Of a DNA stretch of 64,000 nucleotides, positions 1 through 11,200 are shown piece after piece. Source of the stretch: Marsupella aquatica (lineage: Eukaryota; Marchantiophyta). The translations under genes and the position numbers were made by a program. The notes under the pieces were generated by a model. The model had not been told where the DNA came from, made no database searches, and saw only the letters and a program-made list of their open reading frames with translations. Every line of letters begins with the position of its first letter. The first letter of the stretch is position 1. The stretch is taken from positions 6,820,001 through 6,884,000 of the forward strand of contig OZ316899.1 in NCBI GenBank assembly GCA_973895155.1, written 5' to 3'.

Positions 1-99
1 CCAACCATAACAAGCTACGTTAGTTCAAATATCACATTTATTTCAAAGATGTGATTTGTACACAAAGCTTGTCTCAAAACTGATGCTACTACATACTCC

Positions 100-972
100 T
101 CACTCTGATTCAGAATCGCTAATAACCTCTTCCTCACTTGTTGTCACATAGTTTTCACTGTGAGGATCTTGACCCTTCCGTGGCCAGACCTCAAAAAGAT
201 CATAGTCCACTGGGTTTTGACGCTGCCCAGCTGCTACTGATTCCACAAGCCAAGCATATGAAACCACAAACACATTATGGGACATGACATAAAAGCGAAT
301 GTCACCCTTCCCAAACTTGCGGCAGGCTTTGGGATATGACTTAGTAATGACATGAGTGGTGTCCTTTGTTATATTCTCCTCCACTGCCCCACCTAGGTCA
401 AGCACTGTGGACTTGTACACTTTGCACTTAACCTCTCCAATTCCCGCCTCCACAAAAACCATGCTCAGCCCTTTCAGAATGGGGGTTGGTTGCTTCATCT
501 CCTCAGCCAACATACTCTTCAGCCTTCTTGAGCTTTGTCCTTTGTTGAGTACAGGTCCATATTGGACATCAGCAAGCCGTGCCTTTGCTTCCCAGACTTC
601 TTGTTCAGCCCAAGCTGATGCAGTAGCTTCTTCATCCTCCCATAGTTCATATTGCTCAGTATCCTGTACAATCTGATGTGCTATGGAATCTGTGATCCAA
701 GAGGCCTCAACTACTTTTAGGCCTCGCTCAGTAATTGCAGAATTCATGTAGGACCATGACCACTTCTTTATCACTAATAGCCATGTCCCTGCAACAACAT
801 GTGTAGTCTCTGGAGTGATGTCCTGCACTACAGTGCCATGGAGCTCAGAGAATCATTTCTGTACAGTTGGCCAATGCACTTTGGTCAACCCATGCTGGCC
901 ATGGACCAAAATGGCTCTGACCCCTGTAAACACTGTTGGGTGGTCACACTTTCTACGTTTCCCAGGCTCCAT
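100..972 (-). pseudogene. Double-BRCT protein, Pol-lambda-like BRCTs, copy 1 (nonsense)
   Basis: The frame starts at ATG 972 (MEPGKRRKCDHP) and ends at TGA 102-100, 291 codons with no intron visible. BRCT1 covers about residues 14-108 and BRCT2 about 164-265, the second showing the GIGEVKCKVYK and TTHVI motifs and a VVSYAWLVESV helix. Both resemble the N-terminal BRCT of plant DNA polymerase lambda, which mediates end-joining contacts, but no polymerase domain follows. The C-terminus is Ser/Glu-rich (SDSESE). An in-frame TGA at 855-853 interrupts BRCT1; copy 2 has CGA there. Without that stop the frame is continuous. A product starting after the stop would lack half of BRCT1. Function in DNA repair is inferred from family only. 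Confidence 0.75.
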
Positions 973-1559
973 GTACACACACCCTACGTGATCAGAGTGA
1001 ATATTGGAAGAGTGGGTTCACCTGCCAATAGAAGGACATCAAAATTCCTACTTTTTAAGTTGATCCGGTCCACTGTTGCTCAAGTCCAATTTTGATAGGT
1101 ACAGGGGATATGTGAACAATAAGTACTAGGCACCTGCACCGATGCAGGACATTGTTTGAGTATATACTAGGAAGTCCATATCAAAGGTGAAATGAAGTGC
1201 AACCAACTTGTCATGGCCGCACATACATATTTTGTTGTAAAGGAGATACATTCAATGACAAACTTATAGGGCAATTTGATTAATTGCATGCCTGATGCTT
1301 ACAACTTTGAAGTCCTGTTTTAATTTAGCAGTCTGATGAGAGTGTTTGTGAAAATGACCACTCAGCCTAAATACTTCCAAGAAGGCTTGTAAGGATAAGT
1401 TTTTAGAGGCATGTACCCAGCCACTGACGCTAGAGCACCTGGATAAGTGTTGCCTATACAAACTTGCCTACCCAACTCCTTTTCAAAATTGGAATCTCTG
1501 CAATCCCCAAAAAATAGTACACCCACATCAGGTGCCCTGTGCATGTACAATGTTCAGCT
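973..1559. other. Spacer between BRCT and PHD genes, no gene seen
   Basis: No supported coding sequence. It is conserved in copy 2 (22983-23568) at about the same level as the rest of the unit, including a one-base indel near 1243. It may hold introns or untranslated regions of the flanking minus-strand genes. Confidence 0.5.
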
Positions 1560-2240
1560 TCATAGCCAAGATATATGATCTCTCACAGGAGTGCACGAGG
1601 TAGGATCAATGGCATGGCGATGACAATAAAATATCCATCGATCAACACCATGTGCAGAGTGATCATAGATTTCTCTGTCACAAGCATAACCCTCTGCTTG
1701 ACAATCTTTCAAGCAATGATAGTGCCACATAGTGGGATACCTAGCACAGTGGACTATGTCAGCCCAGTACTCATCATCATGCTCACCACATGCCTTGCAC
1801 CTATGAAGTGGGCAAGCTGTGGCATGAGCAGGCAAACACTCAAAATAGAAAAACCTCACACAAAAATGGTCTGGACATTTCCTAACATCCGGTGCAGCAT
1901 CAATAGAGCCCTCATAGGACCCCAACTTCCCACACTGTGCACACTTAGCCTACTTCTCCAAACAATCAGTGCACATCCAGTCTCCCTGGTGTGTTGACGG
2001 GAGGCCCACCCCTGGACAATTGTTTTCTGCAGCAAGGTGAGACTCCGGGTTGAGGTGGAAATGCCTCATGCAAGGGCCCTCACAGATGACCAAGCTCCCA
2101 CCATCGTCACAAATGGCACAACAATGAGCTGCCTTCTGGAAAATCTGACTTGCAGAGAAGTCAGTAACGGGTGGCCCATGTACACCTGTGTTGCTCACCT
2201 CTATCACACGCTTTTTTGCTGGAATTTTGGGGCGTACCAT
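1560..2240 (-). pseudogene. EDM2-like triple-PHD module, copy 1 (nonsense, lost Cys)
   Basis: A 227-codon frame from ATG 2240 to TGA 1562-1560. PHD1 (residues 41-93) has CAIC, VICEGPC, a His and CTDC. PHD2 (about 98-148) starts KCAQCGKLGS, and PHD3 (about 148-210) starts CKACGEHDD and ends with WIFYCHRH. The order and the closing TPVRDHI motif match the PHD block of EDM2, a plant chromatin reader that controls heterochromatin and transcript processing. TAG at 1952-1950 replaces Q97 of copy 2. Tyr replaces a PHD3 zinc Cys (residue 168; Cys in copy 2) and Tyr replaces Cys at 132. An acceptor-like TAG/G just before the start codon suggests this could be an internal exon of a longer gene. Confidence 0.75.
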
Positions 2241-2990
2241 GCCTACGCATGAGACAGACAGTACAATTAAGTAGACAATACAGGCAATACATTTTGGCAG
2301 ACTTTACAGACAATATATTTTAGCAGACTTCACAGAAAGTAAAATTTAGCATTTAAGGTACAATGGCAACTTATACTGCAATGAATTGCAATGGCCACAC
2401 AAGGATGCAAGGCAGATATACTTTTGGTTTGTTGAGCCCACACACAAAACTGATCTCCTAGTACAATTGCTCCACCAGCACCTCAATTTCGTGGCTATGA
2501 TTCACCAAAAAAGATTTGCAACAACATTTCATGCATTTGAATCACATACAATAGTCATCACACGAAAAACAAGCATTTTTCCAACAAGATTGGGATCAAG
2601 TAGTGTGATGAGGGTTGTACTTTATACATCCTATATAGGCTATGATAGTGAGACAAATAAGTTTGAATACGTGACTGTATGGGATGTTTGCAGGTTATGA
2701 CATGGCCCATTAATTTTGTCATATAATGTTACAATGTTGGCCAAGTTAAAGCAGTCATTCAAGCAGTCTTTCATTGGAGAATTTAAAGAGAGCTTGCTTA
2801 ATTCTTACATTAGGATATTCCACTTAGTGCAGCCAAATTAGGATAAGTTATATACTATGGATCCTAAACCCTGCACCCAAAATTGCTCAAACTTCAAAAT
2901 TTTAAATAAATATCTGCGGTGCTTAAGTCAGAGCATTAAGTTATAGGTCATTGCACTCTGGTCTGTGCATACGGTGTGACAAGTGCTCCT
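2241..2990. other. Spacer upstream of PHD module, no gene seen
   Basis: AT-rich, with no supported coding sequence. In copy 2 the matching stretch has a local tandem change (about 24670-24710, a repeated GTCATACGTGT(A/T)AGGGATGT) that copy 1 lacks. Confidence 0.5.
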
Positions 2991-3440
2991 CTACAGCGTG
3001 TGATCCAAACATGTGTAGACACCAAACGCACCGGTGGTGGGGTCTGGGAGGCCAGGACAAGTGACATTGCCAGGCACACTGCAGGATGGCGAGTGGTTCC
3101 AGATGATACATTGTGCTCTATGCAAAAATTGACATCCAAGAGAACGGTCATCCAACTCTGGGCCAGAAGCCCAACAGGCAAGACAGTCATATTGGCAACT
3201 GTGTACACACCCTTGGGCCCTAATTTGTGGCGGGTCATGTACAAGAGACAGAAATACCAAGGATGTTGGGAAGGGTAGAGAAGCAGGTACAGGCCGACTG
3301 TAGTTATTCCTGGCAACAATAGGGTACTCAAAGTACCATGCACACTGGGCAGGAAGGATCCCAAGTCTCACATACTCAAGGCGCAACCTCTCTGCCTTGC
3401 GTGCAAGTCGCACATGTTCAGCATTGCGGGTGCTCACCAT
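2991..3440 (-). CDS. Unrecognised Cys-rich frame, copy 1
   Basis: A 149-codon frame open in both duplicate copies. The first 40 residues look helical and charged (EHVRLARKAERL). Residues about 80-130 contain a Cys cluster (CVHSC, CxxxCxxC, later GCQFLHRAQC) that could bind zinc. I do not recognise a family. About ten residues differ from copy 2 in 149, some at Cys, so constraint is weak. A second overlapping frame (3364-2948) is also open in both copies. It lies upstream of the PHD module on the same strand and could be a 5' exon of that gene, but no splice pair is convincing. Confidence 0.3.
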   Translation of the reverse strand: MVSTRNAEHVRLARKAERLRLEYVRLGILPAQCAWYFEYPIVARNNYSRPVPASLPFPTSLVFLSLVHDPPQIRAQGCVHSCQYDCLACWASGPELDDRSLGCQFLHRAQCIIWNHSPSCSVPGNVTCPGLPDPTTGAFGVYTCLDHTL

Positions 3441-5205
3441 AACTGTTGCTTTTGTTCAGATGTCTTGTGTTCACGTCCTCTGACGTCCTTTGATCAGCAA
3501 GGTGAGCAGGAGCTGTACTTGCCTCACCAACAACAACCAACCTGAACTTATCAGTTCCCACTCACTGTGTCATTCCCTTGATTCCAACTAGAGGTCATAG
3601 TATAAACTTAGCATGAAACACTCCTAATCAACAATGTTGCAAACTACAATGTCCAGAAACATTGAAAGTCTCTGCCTGCAATGAGCAACAGAGAGGTAGT
3701 TCACTGCTTGCAAGAGTGACTGAGCAGGAGTGTAGGCAGACTGGCATTCAGTTGGCACAACTATATTGTGCATCAGCACAAAAGCTCTTATAAACATGAT
3801 ATGCATGAAACTCGTCGATAAAATAGAAGGAAACTAAACAGTGGATGCAAAACAAAGCAAATTACAGCATAGGTCGGCACAGGAAGTGGCCCGCAGCACT
3901 CAGTCGAACTTCATAACCAAAGTACAGACTGTGTACACAATAAGGAGCTTCCTAAAAAAGAGGCGGGTGGCAGAAAGGTCACTTGACAAAATGAAGATGG
4001 GATGAAAAAACTGCCTCCAAGCTCAATACATGTGACCAAGTATATATTCAAAGACGATCCCCAACAGAGCAGAAGACAATATGATCCCAATTACTATGTT
4101 CTATCCATAACTACACGATCTGAAAAATGTTATGAGCAGACATGAAGAAGCCAGCAAAATAGAGGAAACAGAGCAAAACAGAGCATGGATCGAGAAAATG
4201 AACAACATCTAGTTCTTACGCAAGAAACTCAGTGACAGCAAACAAATTCACTAGCCCCAGGAAGTGAAAAGCAAATGAGTACCAAGCCAACCAACTAAGA
4301 CTGACTATGAAATGCAAGTGACATCATTTCAACCAAAAAAAAAAATAAAGCACTTAGGCAACATTAATATAGAAGTGTAGTGGAATTATCTCATGCGAAC
4401 GATCATACTTGGTTCTACCTGAGGTGTACAGGCATACTGCCCTCAGGTAGAATGTGTATGCCCGCACATACACATGAGGATCCCCAACAAAGCATACAAC
4501 AATATGATCTGAGTTCCCAATTACTCTGTTCTGTCTATACCTATGTTCATCAAAAAATGTTATGAGCAGACATTGAGAAGCTAGCAAAACAGAGGAGCCA
4601 ATCGAAGCCAAAATATTACATTGCAGGTTGAATACATCAGTCACTGCCAAGAATGTATGCATGAAACAAACATGAAGGTATCGAATATGTATATGCATTA
4701 CAGACTTTCATGCTAGATAGTGGCCAAAGTTAAAATGAACTAGTTTTGACTTTATGACTCTCAGAATGAAAATATTTTATTTCAGAATTATATTCTATTT
4801 CAGAATGGGTTCAACTCTGTGGATTGTGAACTGTCTCACTTGGAATTCCACTATTTGGGCTATCTAAGAATGCAGTTCAAAGGACATACAGTGCAAGACA
4901 GTTAGAGATCATGTCTTCATTCCGACGTCCAATTGGACATTTTATGTCACAAACTGCGCAAGCAATGAAGTCCATGGAATTTTCTCAAAAATGCAGCTTC
5001 TGTTGTTGGTAAAAGCAACTATGAGTTTCCTATTGAGTGCCCCCGATGCACAATACTACCAGAGGCCCACTTTAGACTACGATGGCTGTCATTACTTATT
5101 GGGAACTTGGATGCATATATATTGAAATGCTTCGCAGAGTGTTCCGACCACAGGCAAACCTAACATCAATCTCAACATTCAATCCCGTCTCAAAATTGAT
5201 TTAGA
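3441..5205. other. Non-coding part of duplication copy 1
   Basis: No supported gene. Low-complexity, AT-rich sequence, conserved in copy 2 (25466-27455). Copy 2 has one additional 214-bp insertion here (26649-26862); the uninterrupted site is visible in copy 1 near 4620. Confidence 0.6.
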
Positions 5206-5600
5206 CACTAGTAGAAACCGGGGTATTTCGTGACCAGACCACTTGTGACTGGGGTGACCACGCAAGTGCAACCTTTGAACATCAATCTTATTTTTGAGAC
5301 GCCACAAGACTTGATAGTCATCAGTAGTCATGTATATGACTACTTAAGACAATTGAACTTTTTAAAAATCTTGCTCTATTGAATGAGTCAACATAAGACT
5401 ATGGCCAATAGTAAGCCAAGTCCAATTTAGTCAACAAAATTGACTTGTCCATTCATTTTCATTGTGGCCACTGAACACTTTTAAAAATAATGTAGTGCCA
5501 TGTGCCTGGTTAAAGGATATTTACCCGATCCCATACACATTCTGAGCCATGGGATTACGCTTTACATAGCCATTGACTGATCTATATGCAAGGGGCATAA
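5206..5600 (+). mobile_element. CACTA element, left terminus fragment
   Basis: Starts with the terminal inverted repeat CACTAGTAGAAACCGGGGT, identical for 19 bases to the end at 7296. It is followed by TGAC/GTGACT-type subterminal motifs (5231, 5245, 5252 and further on). The preceding AGA (5203-5205) is one half of a 3-bp target duplication. Copy 2 keeps the empty site TTTAGAGGAGG at about 27449-27459. The inner limit is approximate, because an inversion breakpoint falls somewhere between about 5.6 and 7.13 kb. Confidence 0.85.
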
Positions 5601-7127
5601 GGGTTTGCTAGGGAGGCTTTTTTTGTGGTTTTGTGTTACATGAAGTGCAGTTTAGGCCTAGCTAACTCATCCACATGCATGTAACCCTTCCTGCCAAAGT
5701 TTAGGGGGGGTTGTATGACATGGGTATGGGGGTTATATCGATCTCAAGGGGGAGGGGGTTAATCGGGGGACACGCACCATTGGATGGAGTTGATCGCCAC
5801 CATCAGGTGCAACTTTTCCGTTCCCGCGTACCATGTAGTCGCACATCCCATTTAGTCACACATGTCTGAGCTTCGTTCGATTGGGAGACGGGAGAAGGTG
5901 CAGACACCAAGGCGGAAGTGCATCCTTGCGGCTGGCTAGGGTGCGCATTTCCTTCACTTTCCCTCGTAAAACTATGAGCTCATTGTGGTGGTGTGGGTCC
6001 CGTATGTAACTTCTCCCATTGCCAACCTTCCATCGCTGCGTGCTGGACACATTTGAGTCCTTGGGCTGCAAGTAGAGCGCATTTGCAGCTGCGCCAAGGG
6101 AGGTGATCACTACTGCTGCGGAAGGAGGGAGTCAGTCGGGAGTTTCGCTAATGCTGCGGAAGGCACTGCACAAGCTTTACTAATGCGGGACCTGTGTGGG
6201 AGGCGTAAAGACTTAGGGTGAAGTCTACTGCAACTATCCTTCTCTTCCAAGCGTATTGTGAGCTCGAACAATGTCGCAGGATTCCTGAGGTGAAGAGTAC
6301 AAGCTGCGACCAGTCTCAGGAGCAGCTCCTCAATTGTCCCGGGCATTGGAGCTTAGTGAACTGTAAGTGCGTGCATACCCTTCCAGCTGCGTCTTTGACT
6401 AAGGAGCTCATCAATCTTCTTGGGCATTGGAGTTGAAGTTATAGTTGAAGTTCTTGGTGGGCAGGAGAACTGAGCGCACGATGCACATTGGCAGCGACAA
6501 GGTCCAGGGACCTTTTTTAGCTGTGAGTAGTGACAGTTTTCCTTTGGGAGTTGGGAGCTCCTACAAAGGAGGTCAGCTGAACAAGCCTCATTGCTATTGG
6601 GAGTTGGCATTGGCAAGGAGGGTGGAGGGAACGGATTGGCAGCTACAACCTACATTGGAGTTGTTGCGACTAACTCAGGACATTGCAAGAGTGTGTTTCG
6701 GGTCAGTTTTTGGTTGAAGAACCGAGAAGAGCCTGCGGTTTGCCATCAAGGAGCTATAGTTGGAGACCGGCCCTCGTAGCTGCATTCTTCCATCCAGCAC
6801 ATGGGTGAGCGAAAGTCCATTTTTATCTAGATCTCATTGTTTTTCTCCGACTCGTGCTTTGATCCAATGTATGTATTGCTGCTATGTCACCCTGTCAAGA
6901 GAGACTGGACATTGTAGCTACTCATTCTTGATCATGTCATCAGGCATAGGACCTCAACTGCGATGGAAAGATTCCACATTCTGTGGGGATTGATAGGACT
7001 GTTGTGCCTTGCGACATTGGTCACAGTGTGAGGAAAGGAGCAAGTTCACAACATTGCAGACGTCCAAGTGGCTCTATGCTTTGCTTTTATCAACCTACGA
7101 CCGGCCAATTGCGCGCTGCGATTTCAA
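5601..7127. other. Inverted downstream flank or unknown sequence, no gene seen
   Basis: Lies between the CACTA left fragment and the inverted flank. It contains a G-rich stretch (5702-5770) and two related GGGCATTGGAG(C/T)T motifs (about 6341-6352 and 6422-6433). Several short frames exist on both strands but none is convincing. In the inversion model this is sequence that originally lay to the right of the CACTA insertion. Copy 2 does not retain it after 27617. Confidence 0.4.
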
Positions 7128-7295
7128 TTTAGGGTGGTATTTGGAGCTTCACATTTTCCCCGAACACACAGGTGCCTTCCTCTGTCTCTTCTTCTATAGC
7201 TCTGTCTTGTGCTTTCATCGAACCCCTTGCAATCGGATGTTGAATGTGAAGACAAGACTGATTGTTGACACTATACTGAATGCTAAGCCTCCTCT
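7128..7295 (-). repeat. Inverted copy of the flank at 27450-27617
   Basis: The reverse complement of this segment matches copy 2 from AGAGGAGGCTTAGC through to CCACCCTAAA. The bases next to the CACTA end at 7296 are TCT (7293-7295), the complement of the AGA duplication at 5203-5205. It is therefore the right-hand flank of the same insertion, turned around. Confidence 0.9.
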
Positions 7296-7317
7296 CACTA
7301 GTAGAAACCGGGGTGTT

Positions 7318-7860
7318 TTATGACTAAGTGTTACGACTGCCCATGACTCCTTGTGACTAAAGTTTGGGGGGTATCAAGCCAGTCGTAATTTTGACATAGA
7401 GTCTTATTTAAAGTGACTGAAATCGAGTGGTCATTTATGTGACTAGGGTTTAAGACACATTTTGTGACTAATAATGACCACATCCGTACTTGGGCATTTT
7501 GGGATTAGGAGAAGGTGTAGTCTTATAAATGACTGCAAAGTAGTCATTTGTATGACTCAAAATGAGGTATGAATTAGTCACAAAGAGTCAGTGAGGAAGA
7601 GTAGCCTTTCGCATATATGACTGGTGCTATGGTTCAATATCAGAACACAAGTGACTGATTATGACTACCTGGTCTTTAAAGTTTAGAGTGTATGGGCACA
7701 TTAGTGACCGATGATGACTACAGATGACTAATCATTCTTAAAAATCTTAAGATTGGGCTAGACTGGTTGGTCTTATTGGGGACCACGATGTAATATATCA
7801 CTTGATATCTTAATGACCCAAAATGACTCATTAGTCTAGTTCACGACTGCATTCTTTGAC
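7318..7860 (+). repeat. CACTA subterminal TGAC(T/C) motif array
   Basis: Many copies of TGACT or TGACC in both simple and paired arrangement, for example TGACTAATAATGACC and TGATGACTACAGATGACTA, packed into about 540 bp next to the terminus. Short repeated subterminal motifs are the usual binding sites for the accessory CACTA protein (TNPA in Spm). The motif is also present in the left fragment at 5206. Confidence 0.7.
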
Positions 7861-7891
7861 CCTTTTGGTCAAAGATTTTGACCAAAAGGGT
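7859..7891. repeat. Perfect 15-bp hairpin with 3-nt loop
   Basis: The arm ACCCTTTTGGTCAAA (7859-7873) and its exact complement (7877-7891) flank GAT. It sits at the inner edge of the subterminal array and contains a TTTGACC motif in each arm, so it may be an inverted pair of binding sites. Confidence 0.8.
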
Positions 7892-8201
7892 GAGGCAATT
7901 GCAGCCTGCACATACCACTAGAACCATGACTAATAGTCAACTGAAGCATACAAGCATACATTCAAGTACTCAAGCAAACAAGTACACAAGTCTTACATGA
8001 AAACATGAGAGACAACATAGTTCTATTAGAATCTTAGAACTCATATTAACTATTGAACACACATGCATAATTTCATACAAACAAAGTTGTCACAACATGA
8101 TCAGTGGATGATCCAGTGAATCTCAATTCAACTCTGCATTATGAAATATCTCGGTAACATTTGGCACCAATCATGCAGTTGTTTGTAAGTTTAGGCTAAA
8201 A
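7892..8201. other. 3' non-coding region of the CACTA element
   Basis: AT-rich, no frame of note. It lies between the TNPA-like stop codon and the subterminal array and probably holds the 3' untranslated region of the minus-strand transcript. Confidence 0.5.
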
Positions 8202-11200
8202 CTACAAACCACACATTTCAGGTGTCCCTATGTATTCTGTTGGCCACAACACCAAAGAGTTCAAAGCATCTGCAATAGTTGTCTGTGGTGGGTCATCATT
8301 CAAATTAGGAACTGGCAAAGGGGTCTTTGGCTTCACAAGCTTTGTCAACAACACTACAGAATACCCTGTTGGTACTTCTTTGCAATGGAATGTTATCTGC
8401 TCTGGGCGCAATTTTCCATACCCTACACACAACTCATTTTGCTGTGGTGAGAACAATACATACTCAGGATGTGCCTGAGTCTTCAATTCTGCATCAGCTT
8501 TACGCTTCTTTGCCGCTGCCACTCTACCACTTGCCCTGGCCCGACTCTTCACCTTCCAAATAGGTCTCCCAGCAGCTGAAAGCTCTACTTCTACTCCACC
8601 ATCTGTGGTCACACCCTGTATGTCACCTGCCTGTGATGGAATTTGGGTCTCCACCTGGCCCTCTGTTTTGCATCCATTCTCACAGGCTTTGGCAACTTCT
8701 ATAAACTCTTCATATGGATCCAAACTGGGGGTATTCAGTACATTGGTAACCTCTGCAATAACAAAATAGCAAGTCAACAGCCTATCAACATTTTTGCCTT
8801 ATCTCCAATCATGGAAAAATATAACAAAACACATTTTTTGTCTCATCTCCAATCATGGAAACATATGAGAAACCTTACCTTCCATTGTTGGGGCCATGGT
8901 ACCCTCCATTGTATCCCTTTCTGTGGGCTCACCCTCCATTTGCTGTTCAATGTTACCCTCTGGATTCATCAAATTGGAGTAATGTGGCAGGTCTCTAGAA
9001 CCTCCATTCCATATTGCATTCATTATACATTTGTATTGGTCTTCTTGCACACGAATAAGCTTTTGAACATCTTCCTTTAAAGCAGTCAACTCACTTGCCA
9101 TTTCACTCAATTTCACGGTCACATCATTCTCATGAGACTCCATACATTTCACACGATCTGATAAATTGCTAAGAGAACATGATCCACCTCCCTGCAAACA
9201 CATATGTCCAATAGAGTCAATCCATTACATATATGGTCCCATTGTTCATGCAAACTATGGAATGTGGAGCAAAAAAAACACTATCTGGTATGAGTACTCA
9301 CTTGATTTGAAGGATCACTTTGGCCAGATTTCTGTTTTCTTGCTTTAGCTCTCACCTCTTCTTTTGTAGGGGACTGTCCATTTTGTGCCTTGTGCATACA
9401 GCATATTTTCACACATTATTTGCTCGGACACAAAAAAACTCAAATACACTATAGAAGCTAGGTCTGCCAATCCAACGATTATTCTTACCAGCTGCTCTAC
9501 TATTGGAGCATTCCCTTTCCTTCCTGTCAAGTTAAGGTTCCAAACGTTGCCACGTGCATATGCCATCTGGGAGCTCTTACTCTTGCCGGATTCACTCAAG
9601 AAGTGATGGACTAGCTTGCTCCATTGAAGAGGATCTGTCAATGGGGGAGCAGGCATTCTTTGGTCCTCTCCACCTTCTTGAAACAACACGTGCAATCTCC
9701 ACCTCTCATTCTTCAGAATTGTCTTTGCATGAGCCTGAAGACACTCCATGGCTACTCCATCCGGATGCCCCACATATTTCCATTTTGTGGCTACATTGTC
9801 AACAACTTGTTGCCAATCCGCTGGATGCTACTGCACAAAATTCACCACACTCAAATCCAGCCATCGCAATATTTCACCTTTCAAGTCAGCCAACCAACGA
9901 TTCTTCCCTGCAAATGCACTGTTCACCCAACGGTTGCTCCCAATCTCCACTACTCCTTTCTTGGTTCTGTCAGGTCCTGCATTGCTTTCTGTGGTACTGC
10001 TTGGTGTGACAGGTTTAGGATTCGCTGGAACTTTTGTATTACCTTTAGTGGACTTCTAATGCCCCCTGCATCATCCCACATCCATGTGACATCATACAAT
10101 AGTAACATCAATACCTTTGTATATGTCAAATAGTGGATACCAATTGCAATTGTTTATTGTTTCATAAGTGTAACTTACTAGATGCTTTGTCAACACTCTA
10201 TGGATAAGAGGCAGGCTCAACTACCTGTACATCTTCCCCACTAGCCAACCAATCAGGCTCTGGCCATTGCTCAGAACCATAGGCTACAGTTGTCCCTTGT
10301 CCTGCCTCTACTTCAGGTTCATAGTAAACCTCCTTGTCAGTTACTCCCCAATCAGGATGGGCAGAATCTGCAGTCACATAATTAAGCACTTTAATTAGGT
10401 CTTTAACATCACACTAGCATACCCTTTATTTCCAAAGTAATTTACATAAATGCCAGAATTGAAGGGCAATCCCTACTCACATCTCCAATCGTCTCTTGTT
10501 GCTCCATACTGCTCAGTATGTTGTGTTGGTCTACCTTGGCCCCGTGTAATGTGTGGTGGTGGTGGACCCGTAACATACACAACAGTGTGCCCAGCAGGTG
10601 GTGGTGGTCCATACCCATCCACTTGTGGGGCTGCTCTCCCCTGAGAGGGTGCACTGTGTGTTGGTGGTGCTCCATACACCACAGTGTACCCCTTGCTGCG
10701 TGGGGTTGCTCTAACCTGACCTGCACCTGTGCTGTGGGTATGTGTTGTTGCTCTACTTGCAAAGGAGGGTGGGATGTGCCCATCACGTGGTGCAGCTCCA
10801 TACACAACAGTGTGACCACCTACACCAACAGTTGTTGTTCCATACCCACTGCTCTGTTGGGTTTTACCTGGAGGTGGAGGTGGTATGTGCCCAACACGCC
10901 CCACTGGTCCGGACCCACGTGCAATGTAATGCACTGTGCTTTGCCCTCCAGATGTTGTTGTACTGTGCCCACGGCCCATACCCCAAGCAGCAAGTCCACC
11001 TCTCTTAGCCTGCAAGAACATATGTGCAAGGACAATAAACTTAAAAGAAGTATCTTCCTCTGACTTGCCACACTCACATGAGCCAAACATATCACTACTG
11101 TGATACACTACTTCAACACTTCATTACCACAATTTTGCTGGGCTCCTCCACAGTACGCTTGCCCTGCCCATATTCTTCATCATCTCCATCGGGCTCCTCC

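Larger units (their letters stand above)
1..5205. repeat. Segmental duplication, copy 1 (left end outside window)
   Basis: Aligns base for base, with scattered substitutions and small indels, to 22011-27455; the offset is about 22,010. Divergence looks like a few percent by eye. The unit carries on the minus strand a double-BRCT gene, a triple-PHD gene and a Cys-rich frame. Copy 1 ends exactly at the CACTA insertion at 5206, so the insertion and not the duplication sets this boundary. The left boundary is unknown because the window starts inside the unit. Confidence 0.95.

Noticed and set aside
2948-3364. Alternative overlapping minus-strand frame in the Cys-rich region
   Set aside because: Open in both copies but with no domain and hydrophobic low-information content; the frame at 2991-3440 is slightly more protein-like. 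Neither is well supported.
5206-7300. Two separate CACTA insertions in the same orientation
   Set aside because: The flanks of both ends come from the two sides of one site (AGA duplication) that is intact in copy 2, which a single insertion plus inversion explains.
10198-10200. Premature TAG in the TNPA-like gene
   Set aside because: It falls inside an intron once the CAG/GTAGTT donor at 10225 and the acceptor at 10056 are used, which keeps the phase.
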